DNA from: Euborellia annulipes
Taxonomy: Eukaryota > Arthropoda > Insecta > Dermaptera > Anisolabididae
Reading direction: 5' to 3'
DNA: 64,000 nt
NCBI GenBank assembly: GCA_023213315.1
Contig: JAKCPI010003054.1
Coordinates: forward strand, 179,185 to 243,184
Position 1 is the first letter of the stretch, and each line of letters starts with the position of its first letter. The position numbers and the translations under genes were made by a program. Below are positions 9,656-22,100 of the stretch, piece after piece. The notes beneath the pieces are model-generated. The model ran no database searches, was not told the origin of the DNA, and saw nothing but the letters and a program-made list of their open reading frames with translations.

Positions 9656-12600
9656 ATGAGTCAAGATGTTCTTAATCTCGGCGGTTAGTATTCTAATCAA
9701 TAAAATATGAATTATTAAATACTAATTATTGGTTTTTTATATTATTACAGATATCCGAGCAACTTATCGGAATAAACATGATACATTTACTGAAAGGGAT
9801 TTATTTTGTAAAGAACCTGTCAGTCAATTTCGCAAATGGTTGGATGATGTGATTAATCATCCAAAAATTGAAGAGCCCAATGCAATGTGTTTAGCAACTG
9901 CGTCTAGGTAAAAAAACAATTTCCTTTCCTTTGATAAGGTGTCCTTCAAATTATTTGATAATTAATTAACAAAATCTTTTATATGATCTTGAAAATTTAT
10001 TAACCCCAAAATTGTTGTGCACTTTTTTCCAAATTTCTTAAAATAGAGAATAATGTATATCACTTATAGGCTAATATAATTTTTGAAATGTATTAACCCG
10101 TATGCTTTCAAAATTGAGTTTTTTGATTTTCAAAAATTAAAATATTCTTTTAGGTGATTTTTGGAATGTATTAATTAACTCTAATTCTCACTTTACCTTT
10201 GCAAGTTTTTTTTCGGCTGTGTTAAAGGATCTACGAACATGTTTTTATTTCTTTTGGTATTTTTTTAATTTCAGGGAAGGATTTCCATCTGCCCGAATGG
10301 TTTTATTAAAATCATTTTCTAAAGAAGGTTTTACATTTTATACCAATTATCAAAGCCGAAAAGGAAGAGAGATCGTAATTTTAATATTTCTTTAAATAGT
10401 ATAATTAAAAAATTTATTTTATTTATGGCCATTTTTTTAAAATTATTTAGGAAGAAAATCCAAAAGCTGCTTTGGTATTTTATTGGGAACCTTTAAAAAG
10501 AATGGTAAAGTTTAATATTTTAATCAAAGATGTTTTTAATGGAGCTTTCCCAAAGGTGGTTACTTGTCGATTTTATGAGAGGATGGTACTCACAAAAAGA
10601 ATAATTTAAATCAGTGTTTTAATTTTTTTAATTAATTTTTTAAAAGAGAATTAATTGGCTAACTCAGCAAGAAACCTCCTTTAGATAAACTCCATTGATT
10701 AATATTTTGTCCAGTTCCAAAACATAGCCATCTATAATGTTTTTATTTACTTTTAGGTTCGAGTAGAAGGGCTGGTTGAAAAAGTCAGTGAAAATGACTC
10801 GGATGAGTATTTTAGATCAAGGCCACGAAATAATCAAATTGGTTCATCTGTAAGCTTCCAAAGTAGTGTGATCCCTAATAGAGAATATTTAATGGAGAAA
10901 GAAGAAAAGTTCACAAAAGAATATGAAGGCAAGGAAATCCCAAGGCCAAAGCATTGGTAAGAGAAATTAAAAAAAAATATACAGTAACTAGATCCAAAAA
11001 AAGTTTAGGACTTCAAGTAGTAAAAAAATTTGGCAGAATCATATTTTCTAAAATTTAATTATTATCTCATGTAGAATTTTTAATGTTTTAATGTTTTTCA
11101 ACTTTTGGTTCACTCTGATGGGAATCTACTGCAATCTTGGGAGGCTGCAGAAAGTTCTTGCGAAGTTGAAATGTCCCCTGTTTGGGAAAATTATAAGACA
11201 GTGAATTTTGGATAATTTTGCAATGCCTATTTCATTCTATCTTTACATTTCACGGTAGAGATGCAAAAAAGAGATAAAAATAAATCGAAAGTGATACCTA
11301 CCTTTTAATATGAATGTCATATTAAAAATAATTTTTATTTGATTCCATTTAATTTGAAAGATTCCAGCTAATTAATTAAAGGAGGCAAAAAATTAATTAT
11401 TTGTTAACACAATTATTACTAATTTAATTATCTATAATGTTCGAGGACTTAAAATTTCTGGGCTTCTTGTCATAAAAATGGTGAAAAAAGCCTGAATTCT
11501 GCTAAAAAAACGTCGAGGACATTTGTATTTGGGAATTCTGGCAGAAACGTGGAGTTTGAAAATTAACGCGTGATAAAACTTTTGGTTAAAACTATAGGGC
11601 CCTTAATATATAGAAATATATATTTATTAATAAAAAATATATAGACATAGTCATTTGGAAAAAAAATAAGTAAGAATTGTTTTTTAATATCTTTACAAAG
11701 GAATTTTTGTTTCTTTACCTAAATAACAAATATTACATGTACAATGAAAATTTTATTTATTTAAAATTTTGTAAATCATAAAACTAAAATGATTTTTATA
11801 TTATAAAGAAACAAAGCATTCTATATTATACTAAATATAACTTGATTGTGATTTCAAGTCTGAAGATTATGGTTTATAACCATCTGAACTGAATGTTCAT
11901 TCGAAAATAAAGCTGCAACCAAAAAACTACCGTGTTTTATTTTATTAACTATCAACATCTCCGTTCATCACAAAAAACACTTCCACAATATAAATTTAAA
12001 TCATAAATGTTTGTGAAGTTCATCTAAAATAAATATTTTAGTTATTATCAAAGATTATATTCCAAATGAAAATTTAAAAAAATAATAGTTATTTAAAACA
12101 AAGTATTCATTTACCTTATATTATAATATAAATATATAATCTAGATATTCCTCTTCTTTTATTATAAACTATAATTTCCAAAAAAGAACTGCAAAAAAAT
12201 ATATTTTTATTAATTATTATATTCAAAGTGAAAATTTAAATAAATAATAATGGAATTTAATAATAATTTAATAATTAATTCTTCCTTAATTTTATTTTCC
12301 AAATGAGGTGTGTCTATATATTTTATATTTTTATGATAATTTGACAATATAATTATTTTAAAGATCTGTCAACTGCTGTCAAAAAGTGAAAAATTCTAGG
12401 TTATGATGACAACAAATTTCCAAAAAGCGGTGTTGCCAGATATGGTCGATTTACTGCGCACCCTCTTTGCGTCGAATTGGCCCAAGAAAATAGAACACGG
12501 GCTATTTTTCTGGCGCGATCAGACAACTTTTCGTCATACACGGAGACATTTTTCTTGACCGAGAAATGTCTCCAAACGGCCATTTTCGACGCATTTGCGT

Positions 12601-14779
12601 TTGTGCGCATTCTGAATGCGCCGATTTGGCCCGAAAAAATAGAACAAACATTTTTTCAAGCCAATTCCAATTCCAATTCCATTTTGCTGTCATACACGAA
12701 GACATTTTTATGGAGCCAGAAATGTCGCCAGAAATTGAAAAATGTCCGTGACGACCAGGGTAAGATATAAAGGGAATTTTTTTTTAAATATCTTTTATTT
12801 AATGTAATTAATCTAAAAAAGTTTTTTTTTCGAAAATCAAAAAGAGGCTTCTATAACTTGTAGATATTTTAAATAGGGCCTAGCTTTAATTTAAAAAAAT
12901 TGAGGTCGATAGCTTAAAAATTGTGTCCACTGGAACCTCTCAAAATTAGTTTTTAAATGAAAAGATCATAAATTCATGCCATAGGGCAGGGGTGGGTATC
13001 AAGGGCGGTCCCAGAGGGGGGTCAAGGGGGTCGGGCCCCCCCCCCCCCAAAAAAAAAAAAATCTTTTTTTTTAACACACACTTTTTTCCCACTCACTCTC
13101 CCATTCACACAATCTTTTCGGCAACTTAGGCCATTTAAGACTTAAACGATACTTATATTTGATTAATATGTATTTATTGGGGTCCAGGCCCATTTATTTA
13201 TACTATAAAGAAAAAGTGACCCCCCCCCCCCAAAATGTAAGGCTAGGACCGCCCTTGGTGGGTATCACGAGTCCCGCTGCAGGATTTAGCCCTCCGGTTA
13301 CCTTTAAAACGTGTAGTATTTCTTAATTTATCTCATTAAATTAATTCTAATTTAATAACTTTAATAACACTACTCGGCAAGAAAAAAAGCCATGAGATAA
13401 TTCCTTCAGATTCATCCTAAGTAAAATGACCTCCTGAATCCAAATATGACCCCCGTTTCACCCCACCAAGTACTGTTTTCGGGGGGGGGGGGGCTACTTA
13501 TTTCCACCCCTTTTCGTTAATCTCTTGGGGGTTGTTTCTGGGTGAGTTTGTGCGGGTAAAGGCTTTTTTGTAATGGAAACCCTCTTCCGGGGAACAAATC
13601 ATGTTCTGTTTGTGAAGTTTGAACCATTAAGGCATCTTATAAAAATTATTAAAAATAAAAATTGATATTTCCATAATTAAATAAATATTATAATAATTTA
13701 AATATAAGAATTTAATTTTTTGCTAAAATTTGAAAATTTTCAAAAAAATAAACAAGATTTATTAGTTTCACATAACAATTAGTCAATTGTTCCAATCTTC
13801 CAACTATTTTGACAAATTGCCAGCTGTGTGGCTCAAATAAAGATAATTTCAAAAAGAAATATACTTTGTTTCACCTAACAAGAAGTAATATCAACTGAAA
13901 ACATTCATATAAATATTTAATATCAATTTGCATTCAATTTGAAAACAAATAGTTTATTAACGTGAATGTTAGATGAAGTTAGGAGAATATTCAACAACTT
14001 GAATATATCCTGGATATACGAGTATAATCCTGATTGACATAAAATGAATAATAACAAAAAAACGGTAGATTCCATATTGCATTTATATTATTTTTTAATT
14101 TATATTGGTGAAGTTAGGATGCCTGTGTTCATAATACATGTTCGTACGTGTCAACCCAGGGCTAAATCTTAGCCCCACCTTTGGGCCTGGGCTAACTTGC
14201 CCGGCCTTTCAATTCCCCATATATCTATATGAAATTACTCAAAAGTGAGGTTAACTCAGGGCTAAATATGGCGACGAGATCTGATGCAAGCGGCCTAGCC
14301 TATAACATATTTTATAAAATATTGAACATTTCATCATTTTATTGATAAAATAAGTAGAATATAAGGTAAAATAACAAATATATGCTTCTAGAATATCTTT
14401 TAGCAATAAAATGATGAAATATCGTATATTTTACTATAAAAATAAAACTGAAGTGGGTTTCTGCACTACAAAAAAGTCGGGGCAACAAGCTCACCCAGGA
14501 TGAAGCAACGGCCCTTAGTTGTTAGAAAAAAAAAACAATAATTGTTATTGATTTCTTAATATTTATTATTTTTAACTTTTAAACTCTTCTTACTTATATT
14601 TTTATTTGATCAGGGGCGGATTCCTTGTGAGACCAAGTGCGATAGAATTCTGGCAAGGTCAATCTAATCGACTCCATGATCGCATACGATTTAGGCGCAA
14701 AACTCCTGGAGAAAATATCGATTTGAATCTTGTACATGAAGGTGAGGATGGCTGGGTTTATGAAAGACTTAGCCCTTAG
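9656..14779 (+). CDS. PNPO: Pyridoxine-5'-phosphate oxidase, six exons
   Basis: FMN-dependent enzyme that oxidises pyridoxine- or pyridoxamine-5'-phosphate to pyridoxal-5'-phosphate, the last step of vitamin B6 salvage. Exons: 9656-9683, 9751-9907, 10275-10374, 10451-10504, 10757-10956 and 14614-14779; all GT-AG and in frame. The protein starts [16 protein letters not shown] and carries [20 protein letters not shown] (FMN phosphate site), [51 protein letters not shown] and [18 protein letters not shown], ending GWVYERLSP. These are the family's FMN- and substrate-binding blocks, with SRP and RLHDR intact. Length of about 240 residues matches the soluble eukaryotic enzyme. The first exon gives a cytosolic N-terminus. 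Intron 5 is 3.66 kb and holds a hAT MITE and a GC-rich tandem repeat. Confidence 0.97.
12405..12760. repeat. GC-richer imperfect tandem duplication
   Basis: Two units of roughly 165 bp share TTGGCCC(A/G)A(A)GAAAATAGAACA, then TCATACACG(G/A)AGACATTTTT and GAAATGTC(T/G)CCA. Unit 1 runs from about 12427 and unit 2 from about 12600. Composition is distinctly less AT-rich than the flanks. It is open in several frames on both strands (12401-12610, 12477-12770), but no protein family is recognisable and the frames are not shared between the units. Confidence 0.6.
13000..13257. mobile_element. hAT-type MITE carrying a captured SINE tail, copy 2
   Basis: Ends CAAGGGCGGTCCCAG and, inverted, CAAGGGCGGTCCTAG, with the exact 8-bp duplication GTGGGTAT (12992-12999, 13258-13265). 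It is inverted relative to the copy at 793-1040 and has the same SINE-tail core and the same C/G runs. Two independent target duplications show the chimeric unit moved as a whole. Confidence 0.95.
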
Positions 14780-14812
14780 TATATTCTACAATGACACGTT
14801 CAACTCCTAGAA

Positions 14813-14818
14813 AATAAA
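14813..14818 (+). promoter_or_regulatory. Likely PNPO polyadenylation signal
   Basis: AATAAA 34 bp after the PNPO stop, in the 80-bp gap before the convergent METTL18 stop. The two transcripts must end within or across each other's 3' ends. Confidence 0.6.
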
Positions 14819-14859
14819 AAAAAATAAACATCATGTCTTCCAATATAATGTATGTAAAG

Positions 14860-17800
14860 TTAGATATATAAATAAATAAAAGAATAAAAAATAATATCTA
14901 TCATACCGTTATCTGTTTTCCAAACTAAAGTTTTTGAAAAAATATTCTCTTTTAACATAATATTATCAAATTCTTTAATCCCTCCTCCAACTCCAAAATA
15001 ATATGTTTTTGCTGCCAGAAATCTTGTAAAATTTAAAGAAATTAAAAAGAGGATATACAAGTTAATTAATTAATGATTAGAATTAAATCTTTGAAAGCTG
15101 TTTTGAAATTCAAATAGATATTTAACTAAATAAGGAAAAAATTTAATAATTTGACCAATGATATATGCAAATGGACGAATGTATGTTTTTTAATAATATT
15201 GATAAAATAAAAAAATAATTTACCTCTTATTTTATTTTTGACCTTCATTGTAATTTCCACATGAAGAACAAACTAACTGTCGAATCAAAATATTTATCAT
15301 CAATGCTCTATTATTTTATTAATGTGTTTTTTTTATTTTTTGTTTTTCAGGCCTCACAAAACTAATATATATATATATATATATAGCCTGACCATATTGT
15401 CTTGTGACAAAACGGGACATTGTAATGTTAAAAACCCGATGGTGTTATAAAATTAAGAGTTGAGAATTAGAAGGGCAGTGGTGTAATTTTGAAGGGGGGG
15501 GGGGGCAAATGACCCCCCCAAAGGCTCTGATTTTTACAAAATTTTATATTATTCTAAGTAAAATATTTCAAAATATATCAACGAGTATATAAATTGTACA
15601 AAATGAACACAGACAGACCATGTCGCGAAAATCACTTTTTAGGATTCAAGGAACTTCAAAACGTGAATATCCATCAAAATCTCAACATCGAATTTTTAAC
15701 ATGAATCCAATACTTTCTCTCTACATATATAAATTAGGGTCCGACCGAAACAAGATTTTCAGCCGAAACCGAATATTCGGCCTCCACCTTAGTTTCGGCC
15801 GAAACCGTAACCGAAACCGAAACTTGTATTTCTTATAGAAAATTTATATCATTTGATCATTTTACCTTTTTTTTTAATTTTTTTCCCCTCCCGTGAAAAT
15901 CATTTTACCTTTTTTTAGGGAGGCTAAATTTTTTCTCCCTCAAGTGCAAATCATTTGACCTTTTTTTTTGCATGCGAGTGTCATCCCATCTTTTCAGACT
16001 TAGATTTCGGCTACTTTTTGGCCGAAACTACCGCCGAAATCATGATATTTGGCCGAAACTGGCCGAATCCGAAACCGAATATTCGGTCGGTTCCTAATAC
16101 AAATATGTATATTAACATATGCATATAGGTAAGAGAAAGTAAAAAAACGTCGAATGATTTTTCGGTTACGTTTTCGGCCGATTTCGTCCTATTTGTCTCA
16201 ATGAAAATAAGATCACTTTAGTTTCATCCCAAAATAAATTTCCCAAGTCGTGCCCTCCTCTTGTAAGATTAAAAATATTTATTATATATACATAGATGAG
16301 AACTTTTAATTTTAAGTACCTAATCCTTATTCCTTAATATTTATTTCTTTCAAATTTTTGATAATAATTTTTAAAAGGATACATTTTTCCTCCTTTTCTT
16401 AAGAGATTTTTAAAAATGGAATAAAGTTTGTTATAATTATTAGGATTATATATTGTCTCACAAGTTAAAATTACATCATATTTATCTTTTTCTTTTTGAT
16501 TAAGTATTAATTCTTCGAAAGAATTCCAATCTCCTGAATAAAATTTGCAATCGTTAAGCGAGACTTGATTTAACTTGATATTTGGTATTGTAAATGAAGT
16601 TAAAACCGAATCATTCTAGAACAAAATAGATTATTATTCATATTTATTTATAATAGGACAAGAACAAAAAAGGCAATAATTCGATGGAAGATTGATGGGC
16701 TTAAAAAATTTCAATTGATATCAGACCAGGTTTCTTGAAAGAGTCCTCAACCGTGGGTTTTGAAAACTTTCTTACTTAAAAGAGAAGAAAAAAAGTAAAA
16801 ATTTCTAAGCGGGAAATGCTTGGAAAAAGTTGGTTGAAAAAAGATGATATAAAAGGAGCTCACTCAAACTGTCCTTAATTATTGCTGTAATTTCATAAAT
16901 TTAATATAAAGATAAAAAATAATTTACTCTATTAAATATTAATAATGAAATATATGCAGTAGTACATACCAATTAGGCCTACTTACATAATCTTGAAAAT
17001 CAACACTTTTAGCTCCAAGTAATTTGGCTAAAATTCCTACTAATCCTGATCCACAACCAAGATCTAAGATTCTTTTCATTGAGAATATATCATCAATATT
17101 TATGATATAATTAATTAAATCAAAAGTGCATTCCCATATTTTATAACCACCTGTAATAAGCATAAGATTAATAATTTGTTTAAAGATAAAATAATTAAAT
17201 ACATATATATCAGGGGAACAGGGCCACAGACAGACTGGACGGGCCCCGCGGGGAACTTATTTTTAAATATACCCCTCCTAACCCGTATATAGATTTGAAA
17301 AATTTCGAGGGGGGAGGCTCGGTCCCCCCCCCCCCCTTATATAAATATGTATATGAAGGGCTTGAGGAAATATATTCTTATACCTCCAAGTGAATGTGAT
17401 GAATCATACAGAATTTGTGAATGTTCATTTTTAAGTCATTTCCAGCTTAATTTCATTTCTGTGACTTATGGGAATTTGCAAAATTTAAAATCCCCAAGTC
17501 CTTCATATTATCTCTAAATAAGAATAAGTAAAATTCTGCCCAGAAACATTACAAGATATCAAGTCTAGATGGACCTATCTCGATGAAATTGAGCTCAAAA
17601 GTTTATAAATGATTAACAATAGATTTAAAATGAATAAGGACTGGGCTTAAATTCCTCATTTTCACATTTAAGTCACAATATATTTGCTACCTTAATTGTG
17701 ACAACTAGCACAATAAAGTTGACCTAGATCTCTTATTGTTTTATATATATTTTTTTTTACTTCAGAATTTGTATAGGAAAAATTTTTGTATTTTTCATCG

Positions 17801-18410
17801 TTTTGCTTTTGAATTTATTCTTCTTCCTCTTTTACTATTTCTGCTCAGTCGCTCAACTCAATCATTTCTCCTTCGTTTGTTAAAATTATAATTTAAGAGA
17901 CAACTCTATGTAGTTTCCCCTCTGAAAAACCATCTATGTATAGGCTCATTTTAAGTTTCATGAGATAAATGAAATAAATGTATTTGTGTTAAATTGAACC
18001 AATCCTAATTTTTGTATGATTTATTATTATTATTTAAATTAATTATTAAGTTAATTAATATGATATTTAACTTCATAGTGAGCTGGAATTAAATCCGAAT
18101 GTGATTGATTCGCTGTTTCTAGGTTAGGATCAATTTCCATCTTCAAAACATTTTCAATCAAGTCGTTAGGATTAAAATAGAATAAATTAATATTATTTAT
18201 TTTGATAGATTCCTTTTTAAAAGAAGTATATATGGCATCATAATTTCCAATAATTTCTTTCGCTTTATACCATTCCAATTCATTTTTATCTTCATTATCT
18301 GAATATAAAAATATATATATTATTTAAAAGATATTATTGTAGCAATGAAATAATAATTGAGACTTACTTTTGTTATTTTTATCTGCTAAAAAGTCAAATT
18401 TAAAACTCAT
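14860..18410 (-). CDS. METTL18: METTL18-type protein histidine methyltransferase, five exons
   Basis: Seven-beta-strand SAM-dependent methyltransferase; METTL18/Hpm1 methylates a histidine on ribosomal protein uL3. Exons: 18368-18410, about 18060-18298, 16987-17150, 16383-16615 and 14860-15022. Motifs: IWECTFDL, the SAM-binding ILDLGCGSGLVGILAKLLGA, VDFQDYNDSVL, YDVILTCETIYNPNNY and the family signature KTYYFGVGGGIKEF. The end after VWKTDNGMIDIIFYSFIYLYI is shorter than in vertebrates. The exon 2 to exon 3 join is the one weak point: HYE must connect to GGYKIW, but GT-AG splicing there is out of phase by one base, so the exact boundary is uncertain (see findings). It is convergent with PNPO and divergent from RPF2. 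Confidence 0.9.
15476..15605. repeat. Fragment of the 7914-type hAT MITE
   Basis: AGTGGTGTAATTTTGAAGGG with a G-run, then CAAATGACCCCCCCAAA and TTTACAAAATTTTATATTAT, as in the 280-bp element at 7914-8193. It lacks a clear right terminus and abuts an R1 copy. Inside METTL18 intron 4. Confidence 0.6.
15605..16145 (-). repeat. R1 end fragment split by a hAT MITE
   Basis: R1 end sequence (GACAGACCATGTCGCGAAAA, CATCGAATTTTTAACATGAA, CTTTCTCTCTACATATAT) runs to 15734 and resumes at 16097-16143 (CATATAGGTAAGAGAAAGTA). The break holds the TTTCGG-type hAT MITE, so R1 was there first. The open frame at 15620-15838 crosses the junction and is not a gene. Confidence 0.85.
15735..16096. mobile_element. 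TTTCGG-rich hAT-type MITE, copy 1
   Basis: Ends TAGGGTCCGACCGAAACA and, inverted, TAGGAACCGACCGAATATTC. Subterminal regions are arrays of the hexamer TTTCGG and its complement, facing each other. Flanks ATATAAAT / ATACAAAT are 7 of 8 identical. Other copies: 35287-35685 and 39471-39810. Inserted in an R1 copy within METTL18 intron 4. Confidence 0.9.
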
Positions 18411-19153
18411 TTTAAAAATGATAATTGAAAAGTCATTAAATATTTATATTATTTTAAAATTGAACTATCTCAAAACCATAGCTCAAAACATTTTACTTTT
18501 TAACAGTTTTATAAGTTTAAGTTCAGAACTGGTTTAAAATTTAAAACATGTTTTATAATTTTAGAATAGTAATGCCCTTGGACTGTCTTGGACCAATCAA
18601 AAAATATAACTGGAGGATTTTTTTTCAAATAAGATTATTCTGAATACAGTTCTTCATTTTATATTTTACGCTGTGAGATACGTTTGTTTAATTATATATA
18701 TAAAAAAAAAATGTTTTATGCTCAAAAAGTATTTTTATTATTAAAAAAAAAAATTACTCAATTTTTTGAAGGTTCCCGCTTTCTCGAGTATTTACTATCA
18801 GAATAAATCCAGCAGATAGCGCTGAAACTCGAGTATTTAAATTTCAGTGCTCACAACCCTCCAGCTTTTTTTTGAAATTTGAATTTAGATTCTTAATATA
18901 TTCATTTTATTTTATAAATAATTACTCTCTCTTATTAAAATTATTCTTGTAGTAAAATATAAAAATATATTTTGTTTATTTGCTTCCATTTACTTATTCA
19001 TTTGCTTTAATTTTGGTTGGCGGCATTGCACTCTGATTTTCTCTGTGATTTTAACATTTGTCACATGTGCACATGTTTAAAGATTTTTATTTAATTTCCT
19101 AATAAAAATACACTATATTATTTATACAAGTGAACAATACACGAAATAATATT
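18411..19153. promoter_or_regulatory. Divergent METTL18/RPF2 intergenic region
   Basis: 743 bp separate the two start codons and must hold both promoters. The sequence is AT-rich with GC-richer islands near 18770-18860 (CTCGAGTATTTA occurs twice, once inside CCGCTTTCTCGAGTATTTAC) and 19015-19050. I recognise no TATA box or named factor site with confidence. Confidence 0.5.
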
Positions 19154-22100
19154 ATGGCGCCCTTACAAAGAGTTTCGTATGTATTATATTTTGTTCAGTC
19201 TTAAATATATAAACTAAATTTTGCAAACAATTTTTCAGGAAACCAAAAACACGTAAGGGCAAACAATTTTTAATAAACCGAGCACCCAAAGTGATTGAAA
19301 ATACAAAACAAGCATTATTTATTAAAGGACGAAAGACCAGTGAAGTTGTAAGAGCCTTTCTTAAAGATATTGTAAGTTTGGTTAATTTTGATTAAATAAT
19401 GAATAGTTTTATAAGGAATTCAGGCTTTAAATGTTTTCAATCATTAATAGACACAACAAATATTTCAGAGTTAATTAACTATCTTCATTGTATTCTATCA
19501 CAATCTTCACAAATTGACCCTTTGGGGAGGTTGTCGGCTTCTCTGGGATCTTCAGAGCGGGTGATTGTTGTTGGCTGGCTCCTCTCGGAGAGGTTGATTG
19601 TAGTGGGTTGGCTCCACGCTCGGCTCGTGTTCTTGTTCTTGTCTCCCTTCCTTTTCTTCTGCCTGTCTGCTTTTTCTTCTTCTGCTTCTGGGGTCTCCTC
19701 CCTATCTGGCATGTTATCCAATTTAGACATTTATCTGTGTAGATTATCTGTTTTAGCAGCCCCCTTTATCTTGTCCACATGCCGTCCATTTAACCCTTCA
19801 ATTAAATAATTTTTACCCCTAACATTTTTATGATCTTCCCTTTAATCCATTTTATTTTTACTTTCTCTTACCTATGTATATATGTAATATATATATAGAG
19901 AGAAAGTATTGGATTCATGTCAAAAATTCGATGTCGAGATTTTGATGGATCTTCACGTTTTGAGGTCCCCTGAATCCAAAAAAGTGGTTTTCGCGACATG
20001 GTCTGTCTGTTGTGTGTGTGTTGTGTGTCTGTGAACAAAATATCTCAAGAACGAAAAGAGCTAGGAAGTTGAAACTTTATATTTAAGTTAGGCACCCCCA
20101 TGGGACGTGACACGAAGCTTTTGAACAAAATCGACCAAAAAGTACTAGCACTTTACTGATTACTTTTTCAGTTTTTTTCGATTTTCTCAAAATTTGCTCC
20201 AACGATTTTTTTTAAAATTCAAAAATCAATTATTTTTTAGATTCTCTATAAAATGTATATTCTCATTTTGTGATTGAAATCTTCTGAAGACCACTTTACT
20301 CTTGTACTCCATAGAAAAGATAGGAGAAATGGTTGCCATGGTAACAAAATATAAATATTTTCCCATACTTATAAATTTTACATCTTGAATTCAATTGTAC
20401 CCTACTGTCGGAAACTAAATACATGTCGACACAAAAAATCTGGTGTGACAAGCACAGTACACAACTTTCGATTACCGAAGGTAAGAGAAAGTTGTGTGCT
20501 GTGCGCCAGTCACACCAGATTTTTTTTTATTAAAGATGTGGAACCAAATAATTTTATTTATTTTAAATTTTTGTTCGATCTTATAATCATTAAATCTTTC
20601 TCTAAGATTTGACGTGTGTAAGAGGTCTAAATTTGGCCTTACGGTTCATTAATATTTCCGAAGGGTCGCCTGACTTCCCGGTATCGGCGATATCCAGATT
20701 CTTAATAATTTATATAATTGGTTTTCAAAATTTCCCTCTTCAAATTTTGCCATATTATGGTTTATACCATTCGTTCAGCCTGGCAATTCGATGGTGGGTG
20801 AATGGGGGCGGAGCGAATGTGTTTAAATCCGTTGACTCCTACGAATTTAGCAAACTCGGAGCTCGTAAAGGCGGTGCCATTGTCTGAGACTATCGCTTCA
20901 GGAAGTCCTTGAGTGGCAAATATTTTTTTAAAGATCTTAATCGTTTCGGCAGACGATGTTGCTTTTACCACTTCCACTTCCGGCCACCAATAGAACGATA
21001 TAAATAATATTTTATTTTTTACTGGCCCCGCAAAATCGATACGCAGACGTGACCAAGCCTTTAAACTCGATAGATTTTGGTGGATTATGTTCTAACGAAC
21101 AACATTGATAACAATTGTTTACTTTTCTCACTGATATCTTTATCAATCCCGGGCCACCAAACATGACATCTAGCCAATGCCTTCATACAGACAATACCTG
21201 AATGTGTTTCGTGAGGGTTTACAACCATATCCCTCATACAGCTGGGAATGACTACCCTGTTTCCTAAAAGGATACACCCCTTATACATATTTAATTCAAC
21301 TCGCCTCCTTACATAGGGTAGAATGACTCTCGAATTAAAATTCCATTTACCCTGCTTTAACTCTCACATCAATATTTGCATGATTTTAACCTGGCCGATA
21401 CGCTATTTCATATTTGTATGCAACATTAAAGACCACCGCGGTGATAAAACATCAGGGATTGTTTTATTCTGACCAAAGATAACATCAGCATAGGGGGCCT
21501 AATAAATCATATATATAATATAGCTGCCATTCATTTCTTTACATATTAAAACAATTATTTTAAGTTATCAACACTTTTTTTTTTTATATAAAAAACATTC
21601 ACACTTTTTCTCATTCACACTCACATTCACACACTCATTCACACAGTCTTTTCGGCAACTTAGGCCATTTAAGACTTTAAACGATATCCGTTAATGAGTA
21701 TTATACATATTGGGGTCCAGGCATTTTTATTTAAGTCATTTGGTATCCAAATGCCTTAAATAAAATTATCGGACTGCCTGGGGTCCGAACCCGCGACGTT
21801 TGGTATAGAAGGTAGATACGCTACCAACTACTCCAAGCCCCGTGGGCTTTATCAACACTTAACTATTTAAATTTTTATGTGCCTTATGAAATATTGTTCA
21901 CTTATAATTATTTTAATCAAATGATCTTTTATTTTAGTATGATCTGAAAAAACCACAAGCCAGGATGATGTCTAGAAATAATGATATTTTACCATTTGAA
22001 AATAGTGTACCTTTAGAAGAATTTTCCAAAAAATATAATGCTTCATTATTTTTTTTTGCATCAAGTAATAAAAAACGTCCAGACAATTTGGTTTTGGGAC

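Larger units (their letters stand above)
10957..14613 (+). other. PNPO intron 5, contents
   Basis: The 3.66-kb intron contains AT-rich unique sequence to about 12370, a GC-richer tandem repeat at 12405-12760, a repeat block at 12780-12960 related in inverted orientation to 45160-45400, the hAT MITE at 13000-13257, a G12 run near 13481, and AT-rich sequence to the acceptor at 14613. Near 14150-14290 GGGCTAAAT occurs twice in a GC-richer setting; I cannot name it. No coding exon was recognised. Confidence 0.6.

Noticed and set aside
14614..14640. CAGGGGCGGATTCC as a hAT MITE end
   Set aside because: It resembles the MITE terminus at 5833, but it is the PNPO exon 6 acceptor and coding start (GGFLVRPS), in frame with exon 5.
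19399..19809. 136-residue plus-strand frame in RPF2 intron 2
   Set aside because: It opposes the gypsy pol tail on the minus strand and shows no family pattern; low-complexity Ser/Leu/Phe content.
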